Source: Bostrychus sinensis (Eukaryota; Chordata; Actinopteri; Gobiiformes; Eleotridae). Taken from it: 64,000 nucleotides of DNA. The position numbers and the translations under genes are program-made. The stretch is from contig CM036243.1 in the NCBI GenBank assembly GCA_020698575.1, positions 25,217,403-25,281,402 on the forward strand, written 5' to 3'. The notes below the pieces were generated by a model, which saw only the letters and a program-made list of their open reading frames with translations, made no database searches and was not told the DNA's origin. Positions 46,666-57,945 of this stretch are shown here, piece after piece (within the stretch, counting starts at the first letter, position 1; every line of letters begins with the position of its first letter).

Positions 46666-47214
46666 ACTTCAAAGTATTTTCCAAAATGCACATATACTTA
46701 AAACACTGGTAAATATCGCTTAATTTAATTTTTGAACAGGCGCATGTAAGGCAGATATACAGTACATGCCGGCATGGAGGTCCTTCAAACTAACTAAGAG
46801 CAACAGTAAAAGGGTTCAGATGAGTTCTAAACATCTAAAAAAATGTTACTCCAAGGCAGATTTACACCACAAAGAGGACAGAGAGACAGTTTGTTTAGTA
46901 GTTATTACAGCTCTGTGAGTGAGGCTTTCACGAGATGCAGGGCACCAATTTCTACTTCTCACTGGGCTGCTGTTATGGCTATGTCAGAATTAAACCAGGA
47001 CTGAACCGGGAGACTATTCAAATAATGGCAGGATTAAAAGAAAAATGTTTTCCAGAGACGTGATGATGTCTGTGTGGTGAGTTTTGAAAACATTTGTTTG
47101 TTGTTATTGTAGATACCTTTTTAGCAACAGACAGGATCACATCACATCTGTTCTCAGATTTTAAGATTTAAGGGCAGAGGTCTCTCCTCTCATGTCTTCT
47201 AGACTCACTTTAGA
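46666..47214. other. Possible interior of a hAT remnant, no gene seen
   Basis: Codon-like words are present (46860-47050), but no coherent transposase motif was read. Unassigned. Confidence 0.3.
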
Positions 47215-47345
47215 CAATTAAATGAGGTGTGAACGAGGTGTGAATGGATTGTGTCAAGGGGCCTAATCACATTTAATTACCTGCTAATTACTGGTGAATT
47301 TTATTTGTATCTTTCGCATTTATTGTAAATCTTGATGACATTGCT
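47215..47345. promoter_or_regulatory. Candidate enhancer-like block with two T-box-type sites and homeodomain sites
   Basis: AGGTGTGAA occurs twice in direct orientation (47225-47233 and 47236-47244), 11 bp apart, i.e. one helical turn; AGGTGTGA is the T-box half-site core. Within 50 bp follow CCTAATCAC, TTTAATTACC (TAATTA 47274-47279) and GCTAATTAC (47285-47290). Non-repetitive and non-coding. The motifs are seen; T-box/homeodomain binding is inference. Confidence 0.35.
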
Positions 47346-48711
47346 TGTAGAAGGGTCTATAGTTGCAGCCAAAATGTTCACATTTTGACATTTCACCACT
47401 AGAAGACGATTAAAATAGATAACTTTGTAACTTTGTAAGTGTTATGTTTTATAAAAAAAATAAAGAAAAAGAGAATGGCACAATCCAATTCAAACTTTGT
47501 TGTCTTTACCAGCTAACAGGTTCATTTTGATAAACAGATAAGCTTCATGGGAGCAGTAACAGAGTAAAATGTGGAAGAGGTTACACACTGAGCTTCACAA
47601 TGCCCTCCTCACACTGGACAGATGCTTTACTGAACAACCTGGACCCTGATTTTTTCCAGACCATCTAAATGAAATCTGAATCAACTCATCTGGAGAGGCC
47701 TCAACAACAAGTTTTACTCCGGGATTACTAAAGCGAACTGAATTGTATGGTATCTATGTTCTCTACACAAACACATCAAGGTTTCCCATTGCACTGTGTA
47801 GAATAGAAGATATATCAGACTGATATAAAATCAATCGTAGCATTACTGTTAAAGTCTTGAGATCTCAACAGACTTTCATTGATTTAATCACCATGACTCA
47901 CACAAGAGCAAGATATAAATAAACTACCAACTGTTGCACTGCTCATATATTTAGTGATAAGCATTATTGTGCTAACAAGATCAAGTCTTAAGTGTTGTTT
48001 TTGGGTTTTCTTTGTACTAAAATCATTGCCACATTAACACTCCACAACTCAAGAAACCCATACATAATGCAGGTAATGTCAGTTTTTTATTTAATCCGTA
48101 TTACACTATTGTAGTCATACACCCTTTTTTAACATTTCTTCCTTTTCTAGAAATGTAATTCTTGGCACTTGTCGCCACAGCAGTAATTTGATCCATTTTC
48201 AGACAGATCAGGTAGTTTAAAACAAGGACACAGTGTTTCCTAGTTTGGCAGAGCGGAGGTGCGTCAGAGATCCTGGCACATCCTTTAACAAGGGTTTACA
48301 GGCCAGCTGAGGGGAATGAATAAATGAATGAGCTGGATCCAACTCCTGCCTTATCATATTGCTTGCAATTTAACATATTACTTTTAGAAATGAGGTCATA
48401 TTTTTGAAGGTATGTAAAATATGAGCACTTAATTGATGCATGCATTTTTTTAAACAAGTTCATAGTGTAAGTCCAAGTGTGAAGGACAGTGCAGGGTATA
48501 CTAGACTCGACTGCTACACTCAAAAACACAATACTGCCAGTACTGTAAAGGTCACATACTTTCATTTTTAGAAACATATATAAATAAATATAAAATGAAG
48601 GCTGATCTGTAGCTACCAAAAATGTCATATACAGTATTTTGCTATAAAACTAAATTTGTTAAACTAGTTTAATCTCTGTTTTTCAAGTCTAATCATGAAC
48701 CAGTATATTTT
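47346..48711. other. Unique AT-rich non-coding DNA
   Basis: A 110-codon minus-strand ORF (48296-48628) shows no domain. Nothing recognised. Confidence 0.4.
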
Positions 48712-48944
48712 AAGCAAGGAAGTTGTGGGTTCAATCCTTGGGCCAGCCAACACACAATTTGAGTGTAGTCTACTGTGGGTTCTCGCCAGCTTCCTCCCAT
48801 TGTCTGAAGTCATACATGTGTTAGATAAATTGGTGACTCAAATTGTCCCTTGTGACAGTGAATGGTTGTCAGTGTATGTCTCTATGTAAGCACCACCTAA
48901 GGCCCATAATTGCTGGGATAGGCTCCTAACGGAAATATTCCAGG

Positions 48945-49023
<79 letters not shown>
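48712..49023 (+). mobile_element. tRNA-derived SINE copy, degraded, with poly-A and (TA)n tail
   Basis: The B-box-like GGGTTCAATCCTTGG (48728) is followed by CTACTGTGGGTTCTCGCCAG, 'AAGTCATACATGTGTTAG' and GGGATAGGCTCC, the same order as 26095. The 5' end is lost. The tail is about 42 A (48945-48986) followed by (TA)n to 49023. The long A run attached to the SINE suggests it may have expanded later as a microsatellite. Confidence 0.75.
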
Positions 49024-49026
<3 letters not shown>

Positions 49027-49711
49027 ATTAATTTTAAAAATAAGAAATACTTATATAACTATAAACCAAACCATTAAGAGTATCTAAAATTATGTGAATA
49101 AAATAAAGTGCAATCGAATCAATTGAATGTAGGCAGGAAATAAATAAAAATTGTCTATTCTGCTTTTAATGCATAAATGAAGCTGTAAACCACACAGGAA
49201 TGGTACCTGTTGACCTTGTCTTGTTCAGTTTTATTCCATTTGTGATCAGTCTTCTGTAACCTAAAGCAGCCTCTATTATAAGGAGGACGCTGAGATGCTG
49301 GGAAATATGATGCACTATAAAACCCTCCTAAGAGAGCATAAACAGTGATACCGCCTGCATCGCTTTGTGAAAAGAGCAGCTCTAAAACAATAGCCCTGCA
49401 GCTCAAGCTGATAACCAGGAAATCCATCACATACTAAAGATGAGACAGTGGAAGATGATAGAACTTGATGCTATAGATATGTCTTACACAACAACACAGG
49501 TTCTGACAAAAAATATTAAGCAGAATAGATTTATATTATAGCTATGTATGAAAAACTGAAGAACATTAAGTTAATTACCAAAAATACTATAGTATAAAAA
49601 TTTACTAGTATCAAGAGCTATTGCATTCAATCAGGAATCCATAGCGACAAATCCAAACACAATCTTCCAGTCATGTCACAGAACCAACAGCTTATGTAAA
49701 TAATTGCCACT
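49024..49711. other. Unique non-coding DNA
   Basis: Nothing recognised. Confidence 0.4.
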
Positions 49712-49800
49712 GTTCAGAGTGTACCCTGACCTCAGGTCCAAAGTAGTTGGGAAAAGCTCCAGTTCCCATGACTCCTAAGCGGAAGAAGATGAATGACTCA
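49712..49800 (+). mobile_element. tRNA-derived SINE, 3' scrap
   Basis: GAGTGTACCCTGACCTCAGG, TTGGGAAAAGCTCCAGTTCC and CTAAGCGGAAGAAGATGAATG match the last 90 bp of the SINE at 26095 with substitutions. Confidence 0.65.
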
Positions 49801-50680
49801 GTCAATACAGTAAAACATTTTCCATGCAGTAATTTTAACATGACAAAATAATTACAATTTCACAGCAGTAAGGGTGAATTTTTACACCAAACCACCAAGA
49901 GTGACCAGAGTCATTGTGGACATTTCCTGCACAAGTGAAAAGCGCAAAGTAACAGTAGTATACTTTGAGATCTGAGCATTGTCATGTAAAACACATTTTC
50001 TTCAGAGTTGACCTGCACACACGCATAAGGACACTTACATGATCAAAGTCTGACATGGGAAACCCTAACATGGTATGGGTTTAACTCCTTGCATCTGTTT
50101 AGTCCTCTGACCTTTTTCTCTAAAGACATGGGGAAAATAAGCTATGTGCATGTCAGGTTGTTAGAAGGAGGGGTGCATTGTGGGTAGGACTCGAGTTTTG
50201 CATTTGTTTCCAGCAAACAGCCCAATGACTCTTGTCTCTTTATATTCCCTTCCCCATCATTTATCCACCTTTATTTCCTCCTTATATACGTCGCTCGCTT
50301 GTTTATTGTCTCTCGCTCTCCCGATCTGTCTCTCACGCCTGCTCATTTCCTGCATTCCCCAGTAAGAAGGCAGAAATTGAGGATGTGGCACACAAATATT
50401 TGTCATAAACAATTTTCTGCCTGGATGGCAGCCGCGCCAATATGTCAGCAGGGGTGGCCTGTGTGATGGGCACATATCATTGATATGGACATTGTCTCAC
50501 TGTTTTTCCAGTGACATGGTCCTCGCTGTGTTGTGTGCAGCTATGTGAGTGTGTGTTCACTGTTACTGAAGGGGCCTCCCTAGGGTCTCCCTCTCCAAGT
50601 GAGAAATGACAGAGAAGACAGCCAAATCTCAGCCCTGTCCCGCTCCTCCTCTGTCCCACGTCCACAGCCCCCCATGCCCC
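49801..50680. other. Unique non-coding DNA
   Basis: Nothing recognised. Confidence 0.35.
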
Positions 50681-51220
50681 CACCCCACTCTGGTCTATTG
50701 ACAGGTCTGCAGCAGCAGCGCCGCGCACACATTGAATTTCAATGATCCGGTGTGCATCAGCAGCCATTACCTGCATGGCACAAATGTTCTCTGTGAATAT
50801 GAATCAGTCGCTGTTGGTGTCACTGGTCATTTGAAACACACACCCATGCTAAAGCGTGAATGCTAAATATGTCCAGGGTGCACCGCCGCGCCCCAGTCCT
50901 CTGTCAGTCTCCAGGAAAAGACGAAGATCCATGCACAATGAAGCTCATGAATTATCAGCTGAGCATGAATGTCAACTACGGTGCCCACATGTGTATCCAT
51001 CATTCTCATGTGCTGATATGTCAGAGATCAGGCCAGGCTCACCGGCCCGCTCCTGTGAGTGATATGTGTGTGAAGCTCTTGTCATTTACACATGCAATCA
51101 ATTACCCAAATAACGTCAAAACGTGGAATACATGTACACAAGGCCAATTCCACGAAGAGAGCCACATATCTCTCAAAAGGGTGAGCCAAGATGAACCATA
51201 TATCACAGTGACATTCTGAA
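50681..51220. promoter_or_regulatory. Candidate conserved non-coding block
   Basis: Long non-repetitive stretch of balanced composition with words such as TTGAATTTCAATGATCC, GCATCAGCAGCCATTACCTG and CATGAATTATCAGCTGAGCA. It is free of recognisable repeats for over 500 bp, unlike most of the window. Overlapping ORFs (68 and 119 codons) have no domain. Regulatory reading is inference. Confidence 0.25.
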
Positions 51221-51776
51221 ACGTAAGCACTTATTTTCATCACCTTTTACATTTGAGTGGGTACATCCAAGACTGTAAATTTAGTTTGGATGTGACATTG
51301 TGTTGTAAAACAAACAGTTGTATCATTCATAATTCTGTTAATGTACATGACAGTTTTGTGTACATCTGCATAGAATCATAGAGTTGCAGAGTTGTACCAC
51401 GATGTACAGCATGATGTCAGCTTGAAAAATTAAACTTTCAAAGCCTTTAATTTCAATTAAAAGATTTTCATAGCACATCTCTTCTTTTGTTAAGTTTTTG
51501 GATGGATAAACGTGAAATTTTGCAAGAGAAACGTTAAAGTGATGATGCAGCATTTTTTTGACAGTATTTCTCTACTTTACAGTTTATCTTTTATTCCATC
51601 ACTTTCTCGCTGCATGCCCTTCCTGGCACAATCTCTACTAATATGACACTAGTATACTGTATTATAGTTCAAAGCCGAGATGGAGTACTTGAGCTCGATT
51701 GTGAAGACTGGAGCTAATGCAATAATGAGTCAACTTGTAATTGAGTCATTCTTTGCTCAGAACTAATATCCCAATT
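51221..51776. other. Unique non-coding DNA
   Basis: Nothing recognised. Confidence 0.4.
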
Positions 51777-52198
51777 TGTCATGTACCCTTATAAGTATAC
51801 TGTCCTGTCCTACCCTGTCGGTTTAGTTTATATTTTTGTTATCAGCATTTTGTCTGTTTCCTGTTTTATTTTGAAGTCTGTGTCTGGTTTCAGATTTACT
51901 TCCTGCCCTCCTGTTTTTCCCGCCTTTGTGATTACCTGCCCTGCACTAAAGTGCTGCACCTGTGTCTCTCTTTGTCTCCTAATAGTCTGTGCGTTTTTCC
52001 TCTGTCAATTGCAAGATTGTCTCTACTCTTGTGAGCATTCCAGCCTTTCCTAGTTTTTTGTATGGTACTTTCATGTTTTGACTTTTTTTTTTTTTGATAC
52101 TCGATCTTGGACTGAGATTTTGTACTTTTGCCAGGATCTTCATTAAACCTTTTTCTATTTTATCATGTTTGGTTGTGCTTTGTGAGCCTGACATGTAC
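51777..52198 (+). mobile_element. Retrotransposon LTR-like segment (possible solo LTR)
   Basis: Starts TGTCATGTACCC and ends GCTTTGTGAGCCTGACA, TG...CA termini as in LTRs. The word order TTTCCTGTTTTATTTTGAAG, 'CTGTGTCTGG', 'CTGCACCTGTGTCTC', 'GTCTGTGCGTTTTTCCTCTG' and CATTAAACCTTTTT is that of a common teleost repeat with a late ATTAAA poly-A signal. Alternatively the direct repeat CATGTAC (51780-51786 and 52192-52198) is a 7-bp duplication around a slightly shorter element. No coding capacity. Confidence 0.5.
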
Positions 52199-52203
52199 AG
52201 GTT

Positions 52204-52385
52204 TTAGTGACTCAGACAAAGACTTGGAATTAATTTGGACCTGACGTGGACTCGATTTGAACTGATATAGACTGGACTTTTCTCAAGTGACTCAGACTTG
52301 ACTAGGACTCACACCTCAACTCAGGATGACGCGACTTGGACTTGACTTGAAATTGTTTTGGTGACCTGGACTTGGAATCTGTATT
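52204..52385. repeat. GACTTGGACTTG-rich degenerate tandem repeat
   Basis: Irregular recurrence of GACTTGGA, GACTCGA, GACTTGACT and TGACTCAGAC for about 180 bp. Simple degenerate repeat; no coding frame is kept. Confidence 0.6.
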
Positions 52386-52935
52386 GGAGATATTAATAAA
52401 CATTGCGCGTGTAACGCCTAATCCAAGGGCACGAAGCCCCCACAGCATCACCTCAGCATCACTGGGATTATCCCCCTCAACGGATACTCATCGAAAATGT
52501 TTGTATTTCCCCACCTGAAAACAGCCTTTCTGAGCATATCTGGGCGATATTTTGATGTATAAAACACCATACTGTTGAGATACCTTAATCCGGTTATTCT
52601 CTGTAGTTTTTCATAATCCGAGGCCCCATGCATTTGTGACAAAATGATTTATTTACAACTCTCCATCCAACACACACAACAATCTGAATCGCGACGGATG
52701 CCCAACTGTTTTTACCATTGCCCAACATCGGAAAGCAAGGGCTTGTTGTGGCCACCATTGTGATCACGTCACTGCGCAGGGAACTCTGTCTAATATAGTG
52801 ACCTACTGCGCATAACGTCACGGAAGTTTACCTCTTTCGGGGTCGGACTCTGGTATATGACTGGCTAGATGTACTTTTTTTAAACTTTACACATTCCACG
52901 CAACTGTAATCGCCGATTACAGTAGATAAGATTTG
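52386..52935. other. CpG-rich segment with small minus-strand ORF, possible transposon
   Basis: A 64-codon minus-strand ORF (52642-52448) reads YEKLQRITGLRYLNSMVFYT then SKYRPDMLRKAVFRWGNTNI. The balanced residue mix looks more protein-like than most ORFs here, but no family is recognised. The right part has CACGTCACTGCGCAG and CTACTGCGCATAACGTCAC, a pattern seen in some DNA-transposon ends. Termini not established. Confidence 0.3.
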
Positions 52936-52946
52936 TATATAGTGGC

Positions 52947-53228
52947 ACCGACACACTGGCTGCGTCGGCCGCAGCAGCGAGTGTACTGGCGTCATAGCTG
53001 CGTCGCGACAATGCAAGGTTGTACACACTGGCTGCGTGAGCATTTCGCCCCGAGCGTCAAAATTCAGCGTGGGTTTGATGGTGTCATAGCCCCGATTGAC
53101 GGGTCCGTCCATCCTCGCGTCTCATGCTTGCAGTGTGGCTGCTCTGATCTGTTAAGCTGGGCACTGAAATGAAAACAGTTCCCTGACGGTGTCACTATGC
53201 TGCAGTTGCGCATCCAGTGTGTTTGGGG
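52947..53228. mobile_element. Small CpG-rich TIR element (MITE)
   Basis: The left ACACACTGGCTGCG and the right end reverse-complemented ACACACTGGATGCG match at 13 of 14. The interior repeats ACACACTGGCTGCGTGAGCA (53021) and carries CGCCCCGAGCGTCAAAATTC. It is one of a known type of CG-rich fish MITEs. The target-site duplication is not clear. Confidence 0.6.
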
Positions 53229-53230
53229 CC

Positions 53231-53281
53231 TTACTCCAGCTAGTACCTCAACTGTACAGTATGAGGTACTAGCTGGGGTAA
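53231..53281. repeat. 51-bp near-perfect palindrome
   Basis: Arms TTACTCCAGCTAGTACCTCA (53231-53250) and TGAGGTACTAGCTGGGGTAA (53262-53281) pair at 19 of 20. The centre contains the perfect palindrome ACTGTACAGT. It abuts the TIR element ending at about 53228, so it may be part of a larger element's terminus. Confidence 0.9.
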
Positions 53282-53440
53282 AACAACATTTGATTAGTTT
53301 GGGGTAAATGTCTGTTTACCGGTCAAAAAAAGGGGGTCGCGAGAACCCTGAATGTTCACATAACTATATTTAAAGGTGCCCTTGTATTTGAGAGAAACTA
53401 ATTATTCAGTCAATAGCACAGCATAATAGAAGTAATCTCT
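53282..53440. other. Short unassigned stretch
   Basis: Nothing recognised. Confidence 0.35.
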
Positions 53441-53465
53441 AAAAAAAAAAAAAAAAAAAAAAAAA
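53441..53465. repeat. Poly-A tract (25 nt)
   Basis: Run of 25 A. No retroelement body identified upstream. Confidence 0.9.
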
Positions 53466-54613
53466 GGCTTTATTTTAAAACATTTTGAAAGAGGTGGAAC
53501 TAGGGACTGAATTTTTGACTAATCACGTGCCGGATGACGGGGTTCGAACCTTGCTCAAAGCGCATAAAAAGCGTGAAAAAGGGAGCAGCCAAAAGACTAA
53601 AGTACATACAGTATATATAAAAAGGATGATTAGAGCTTTTTCAAAAAAACTTTAACAATTTTTACTTTCTCAAAAACTTGGGTAGTGGGCCTTTAAGTGG
53701 CCGCATTTACACTAATATACTATTTGAATGTTCCAGTGCGAATAAAAAGAAGCAAAGCAATTGACATAATTCATAATCCTGTTGGTCGACCTATTTAGGT
53801 GGGTGTTTATGCATTCAAGTGGGCACGGTTTTTTAGATGCTGTGCTATTTGTTTACAACCTCCCACTATGCACATCACTGTAATGCCTGTAGACAGGGGA
53901 GCAATAGAACATAATACACGCCTGGAGACTGAGGTAGTGCTAAGTCTATTACATCAAAATGCATGCTAATGTTGCCATGACCGGATTGTACACTTTAAAT
54001 GCACACTCAACAAAATCAATGTGGGAATGAATGCATAAATTAATGAAAAACAACTTTGCACGTTGTTGCTAGTCTTTGCTAAAGCACAATTTGACCTTGA
54101 ATGGAGTGACAAATGCACTTGAACACATGTAAATTTAGTAGTTCACAGGGCTACACAACCCCCCCCCCCCCAAACACACCCCACCCCACACCCTGAGGGA
54201 GTACAAAAGCACATATAATACCTAGGAGGCCTTTTCTGCAATGTAAGAATGCAGAAAGAAAGAAATTCAGAGATGTAAATGTATTTTTGAACCGTAACAG
54301 ATTTATAAGTTTATATATGCATAGCGCGGTGCATGCAGTGGAAAGGGAGCAGACTGGGACAGCAGTGTTTTGAATTACAGCATGCAGATATGGATCAGGG
54401 TTTTTGGAATGATACATATTCATTTGGGGGATGGTATTGGGGTCGGCCCGTTCTCTGGATTGTGTTCAGTTGCCCGCCTTGACACTTTCTAACACACACT
54501 TTTATGAACACGATCAAGAGGACCTAGAGGTTGCACTTTGCCGTCAACAGAATTACATAATTGTCTATTTAGACTTTAATTAAATGCAGCGAAGTTTTCT
54601 CATCATCCTAATC
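53466..54613. other. Unique non-coding DNA
   Basis: C-run at 54160-54171. Nothing else recognised. Confidence 0.4.
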
Positions 54614-54724
54614 TGGAGTGGCATCACCCTGGCTAATCATGGCGGCACAGGGCCAGACATCTCCACTGAATGGATTATGGCTTATCGTTTTTCACATGAA
54701 TGTTAACCTTTTCACTTTTCTATT
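54614..54724. promoter_or_regulatory. Duplicated Otx/bicoid-motif segment, copy 1
   Basis: GAGTGGCATCACCCTGGCTA-ATCATGG ... TGGATTATGGCTTATCGTTT then ACCTTTTCACTTTTCTATTC. Contains CCTAATCTGG just upstream, GCTAATCA and GGATTA, i.e. bicoid/Otx/Pitx-type cores. Copy 2 lies at 55951. Regulatory function is inference. Confidence 0.4.
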
Positions 54725-55950
54725 CTTTTGATCTACTTGTGTCTCCAAAAATAGCATGTGCCCTATAACATAACAGTTCATTAAAACTATATCGCACTGT
54801 GTGGGCCATGTCATGTTTAGAAAGTGTAAGTGTAACTTACCCCTAAAACTACCTTTCTGAGGAGCTGAAATGAAGCTTTAGCAGTACGTCTTGCTTATTA
54901 TGGCATTAGGTTTTATTGCCTGTGCCCCAATGAGGACAAAAGTGCCCTTTTCAAATGTAATTTTTTTTTATAACTTTGCCATTATTCTAACGTTTTCTGG
55001 GAAATTTGACTCAGGTGTGTATTTTATGACTAATTTTGATATTCTAAACACAACTCCAATAATACAAATATAATAATACTTATTTTTTAAACTCTCTAAC
55101 TAAATATGTTATGTTGCTTCTAAGTGACAAAGTGACAAAAGGGTCCCTGTCACAAAACATCACAAAAAATGTATACATTCATATTTTTCCCCCTTTTTTT
55201 GCATAAATCTATGAAGCAACATCTGCTCTGATCATGTATGTATTATGTACATGTATGTATTTATTTATTTAGTTATTTATTTTGTAAAAAAAATATAAAA
55301 ATCTAAAATTCTCAATGCAAAGTGGATTTTTTAAGGGGGATTATTAGACCCTTGGGTCTGATTACCAACACATTTATTTAGATGGATTTGGGATTTTTTT
55401 GTAGTAACAAAAAGTTGCAAAAAGTTTTAATTGGAGTTGGTTTTTAGATTGTACATAGGAAAAAAAATATCCCTAAAAATAAATGTTTTTGGTAATCTCT
55501 GACTGGCTGTAATAGCTAAATCTAAATACATTTTTGATAAACTTATTAACAAATTTAGTATACGTTTGTTATTGTTGCGTTTCATTATTAAGTACACATT
55601 GGTATCGATACTAGCAATATTTGGATCGGTCCGCCCCTAAAATACAGAATACATACAAAATCTCAGCTAATAAGATGTGTGCACTGATTCAGGTCATGAC
55701 AGGACAATAACCATGTTTAATAGCCGTATGCATGTCTGTTAGTTAGCAAAGTAGCAGATAGAATCGTTGGCTTACTTTTAATGGATTTTTAATGATAAAT
55801 ACTAAAGAAACCACACAGAAAGTTGGTGCGGGGAAAAAAAAAAAAAACTCACATATTGTCAGTTATAGTTATCAATCAATACATCACATTTACAGTTGGG
55901 TTTGGTTCAAAAGAGGAAATAATCTTTGTTACTTTAAAATCCATTTACTT
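54725..55950. other. AT-rich unique DNA between the two copies
   Basis: ATTTATTTAGTTATTTATTT near 55259-55280 and T/A runs. No gene. The flanks of the two duplicated segments do not match beyond about 110 bp. Confidence 0.4.
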
Positions 55951-56050
55951 TAGTGGCATCATACTCTAATCACCGCAGCCATCACCACTGTCCGGATTAT
56001 GGCTAATCTTTTTTTCGCGTGAAAGCTAAACCATTTCACTTTTTTCTATG
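55951..56050. promoter_or_regulatory. Duplicated Otx/bicoid-motif segment, copy 2
   Basis: TAGTGGCATCATACTCTAAT-CACCGC ... CCGGATTATGGCTAATCTTT then ACCATTTCACTTTTTTCTAT. Aligns to copy 1 over about 100 bp with scattered differences. Contains two TAATC and one GGATTA. Confidence 0.4.
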
Positions 56051-56059
56051 CCCACATAG

Positions 56060-56061
<2 letters not shown>

Positions 56062-56099
<38 letters not shown>
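56062..56099. repeat. (TC)n microsatellite
   Basis: Nineteen near-perfect TC units. The Ser-Leu-Ser-Leu ORF across it is an artefact. Confidence 0.95.
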
Positions 56100-56102
<3 letters not shown>

Positions 56103-57490
56103 CTCTCTCATCCCAATCCTATCCTTAGCCTTCCTCCAGCCTCCGAGAGCCCATCAGCTGCTGTTACGAGCCAGTGTAAATTGAATGCTGTGAATCAGGG
56201 CTGCTTGTTACTGCATGTGACTGGAGGGGAGCGAAAGGAGAGAGGAGGGTACTTGGTGTCCCTGCAGCTTTATGGCCCGGTGTCTCACTAAGATATATCA
56301 CCGCCTGGCCAGATAATACCATCATGTACATAACTACCCCATGTGCTCTTTCCAGCCTGTGTGTGTTATGCACTTAACTACACTGTGACCTGCCGCTCAG
56401 CTCCTAATAAGGGGCATCTGCTGCTGTTTTACACCAGGGAGAAATGGAATGAGGGAAAAAAGCAGCAGAAAAAGGTACACCGCTTTGTGACAAGGGTGGA
56501 AAAAAAAAAAAAAGTGTCCAGAGGTGGGAAATAAAAATATAAAGAGGTAGGACTTGAGTGAATGACAGTATATGAGAGCTCGGAGGGTGAATTAGGGCTG
56601 AAAATGAGATACAGAGAGAAACAAACAGAGGAAAGGGAAAGGAGGGAGATGTGGAGAGAGCCGCAGAGAGCCCAGATGAGGGAGTTGAGATGATGGGCTG
56701 GCAGTTTCCAAGCACCAGGCTGTTTTTCAGGGCTGTCAAGCACATTGTGAGGCATTGTTTGAAATGCCCAGGCTGATGGCTGACATATTCCCATGAATCT
56801 AGCATGCCAGGCCGCTGTCCACTGCACTACAGTCAGACACTCAAGCAATGACGCGCTTCTCTCTCTCTCTCTCTCACCGTATAAATGTGTGTGTGCTGGT
56901 CTGAGAAGGGTAATTGGCTGACCTTGGCCTATCAGGGTTTGCTGGGATGAAGAAGGGCGAGGGGGAAAATGGAGGAGGTAGTTGAGGGCAGTTGTAAATT
57001 TCTTTAGAACATCGATGTATTTCTGTCAGCAGACCCGTGCTCCAGCGGTTAACTATTACCCCATCAGAAAATGTATGTGTCATACCATGCCGGCTTGCTG
57101 CATATGCATAGTACATAGTTTCATCCCTGTACACACACCGTACCCAAACACAAGCCCATAACTCTCAACAGTGCTATTGGTGGTTTCATGCACACATACA
57201 GTATACAGACTGGGAGTTAGTGTTTAATCTCTTCACAGATGACATCGAGGACAAGCCGCTCACTCCAAGTTGCGTGCACTGCACACATGGACTTGCATAA
57301 AATGGAGAAAAGAGAGTATTCAGGGCATAATGTACAGTGTAGACACTGTCAGTCATTTCCATAAGAGTACAGTTATGTACAAGAAGTTTTGTATGACCTG
57401 CCCAAGGACTGCAGATGGAAAGTAGCTAGTAGCTAAATCTGGTGCAGAGGATCTTTTCCTCTTAATGTTTTCTGTACACTGGCCTTGTTT
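56100..57490. other. Unique non-coding DNA
   Basis: ORFs of 133 and 139 codons on the minus strand (56404-56848) overlap in different frames, without domains; rejected as genes. Short (CT)n near 56862. Possibly conserved blocks at 56120-56420, unproven. Confidence 0.35.
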
Positions 57491-57515
57491 TAAATAAATA
57501 AATAAATAAATAAAT
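57491..57515. repeat. (AAAT)n microsatellite
   Basis: Six AAAT-type units. Confidence 0.9.
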
Positions 57516-57599
57516 GTAGGAAAAGGACAGATGCATCTGTAGCCATCTTCAGGGCTATAGTATATAGATTATTGGAAAAAAATACTTGTAAAAGAGAAA

Positions 57600-57720
57600 A
57601 AATGCAAGCCATACCATAGGCAGACCACAGTACAGTTTCTAGGAATTAGCATTAGCCACCAAATATAACAAATTATGAATAATCAAAACGGTTTTGGCAA
57701 CTAATCATCTACCTGATAAT
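57600..57720. repeat. Dispersed repeat, copy 2 (unnamed)
   Basis: CAGACCACAGTACAGTTTCT, GGAATTAGCATTAGCCACCA, AATTATGAATAATCAAAACG and GTTTTGGCAACTAATC match 41905-42025 in order. Confidence 0.7.
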
Positions 57721-57839
57721 TTAAGAGCCTGGCAAGAAAACGTTAACAAGTGTATCAGAGTTTGGCCACTTGTATCAATTAGCATACATAATGAGCTTAT
57801 ATGCTAAAAAATGTATGTTGTTTAATTACTTTTTTTAGC

Positions 57840-57945
57840 CTTTAACCATGTTATGTTATTTCAACCTCAAAAACATACCTGAAGTAGTAGTTTGTTTCAT
57901 TCACGCTTCTTTGCATAATCCTAGATCCTGAGCTTGTCCTTTTCT
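57840..57945. mobile_element. Fragment of the TAAAGGGG element family
   Basis: AACCATGTTATGTTATTTCA, CTCAAAAACATACCTGAAGT and TTGTTTCATTCACGCTTCTT match the interior of the element at 20826 (CCATGTTATAACATTGTTTC, TCAAAAACATAGCTGTAGTT, GCTTCATTCATGCC). Confidence 0.55.

Noticed and set aside
56404..56848. Two overlapping minus-strand ORFs of 133 and 139 codons
   Set aside because: Different frames over the same DNA, Ser/Leu/Phe-rich, crossing poly-A runs; no domain.
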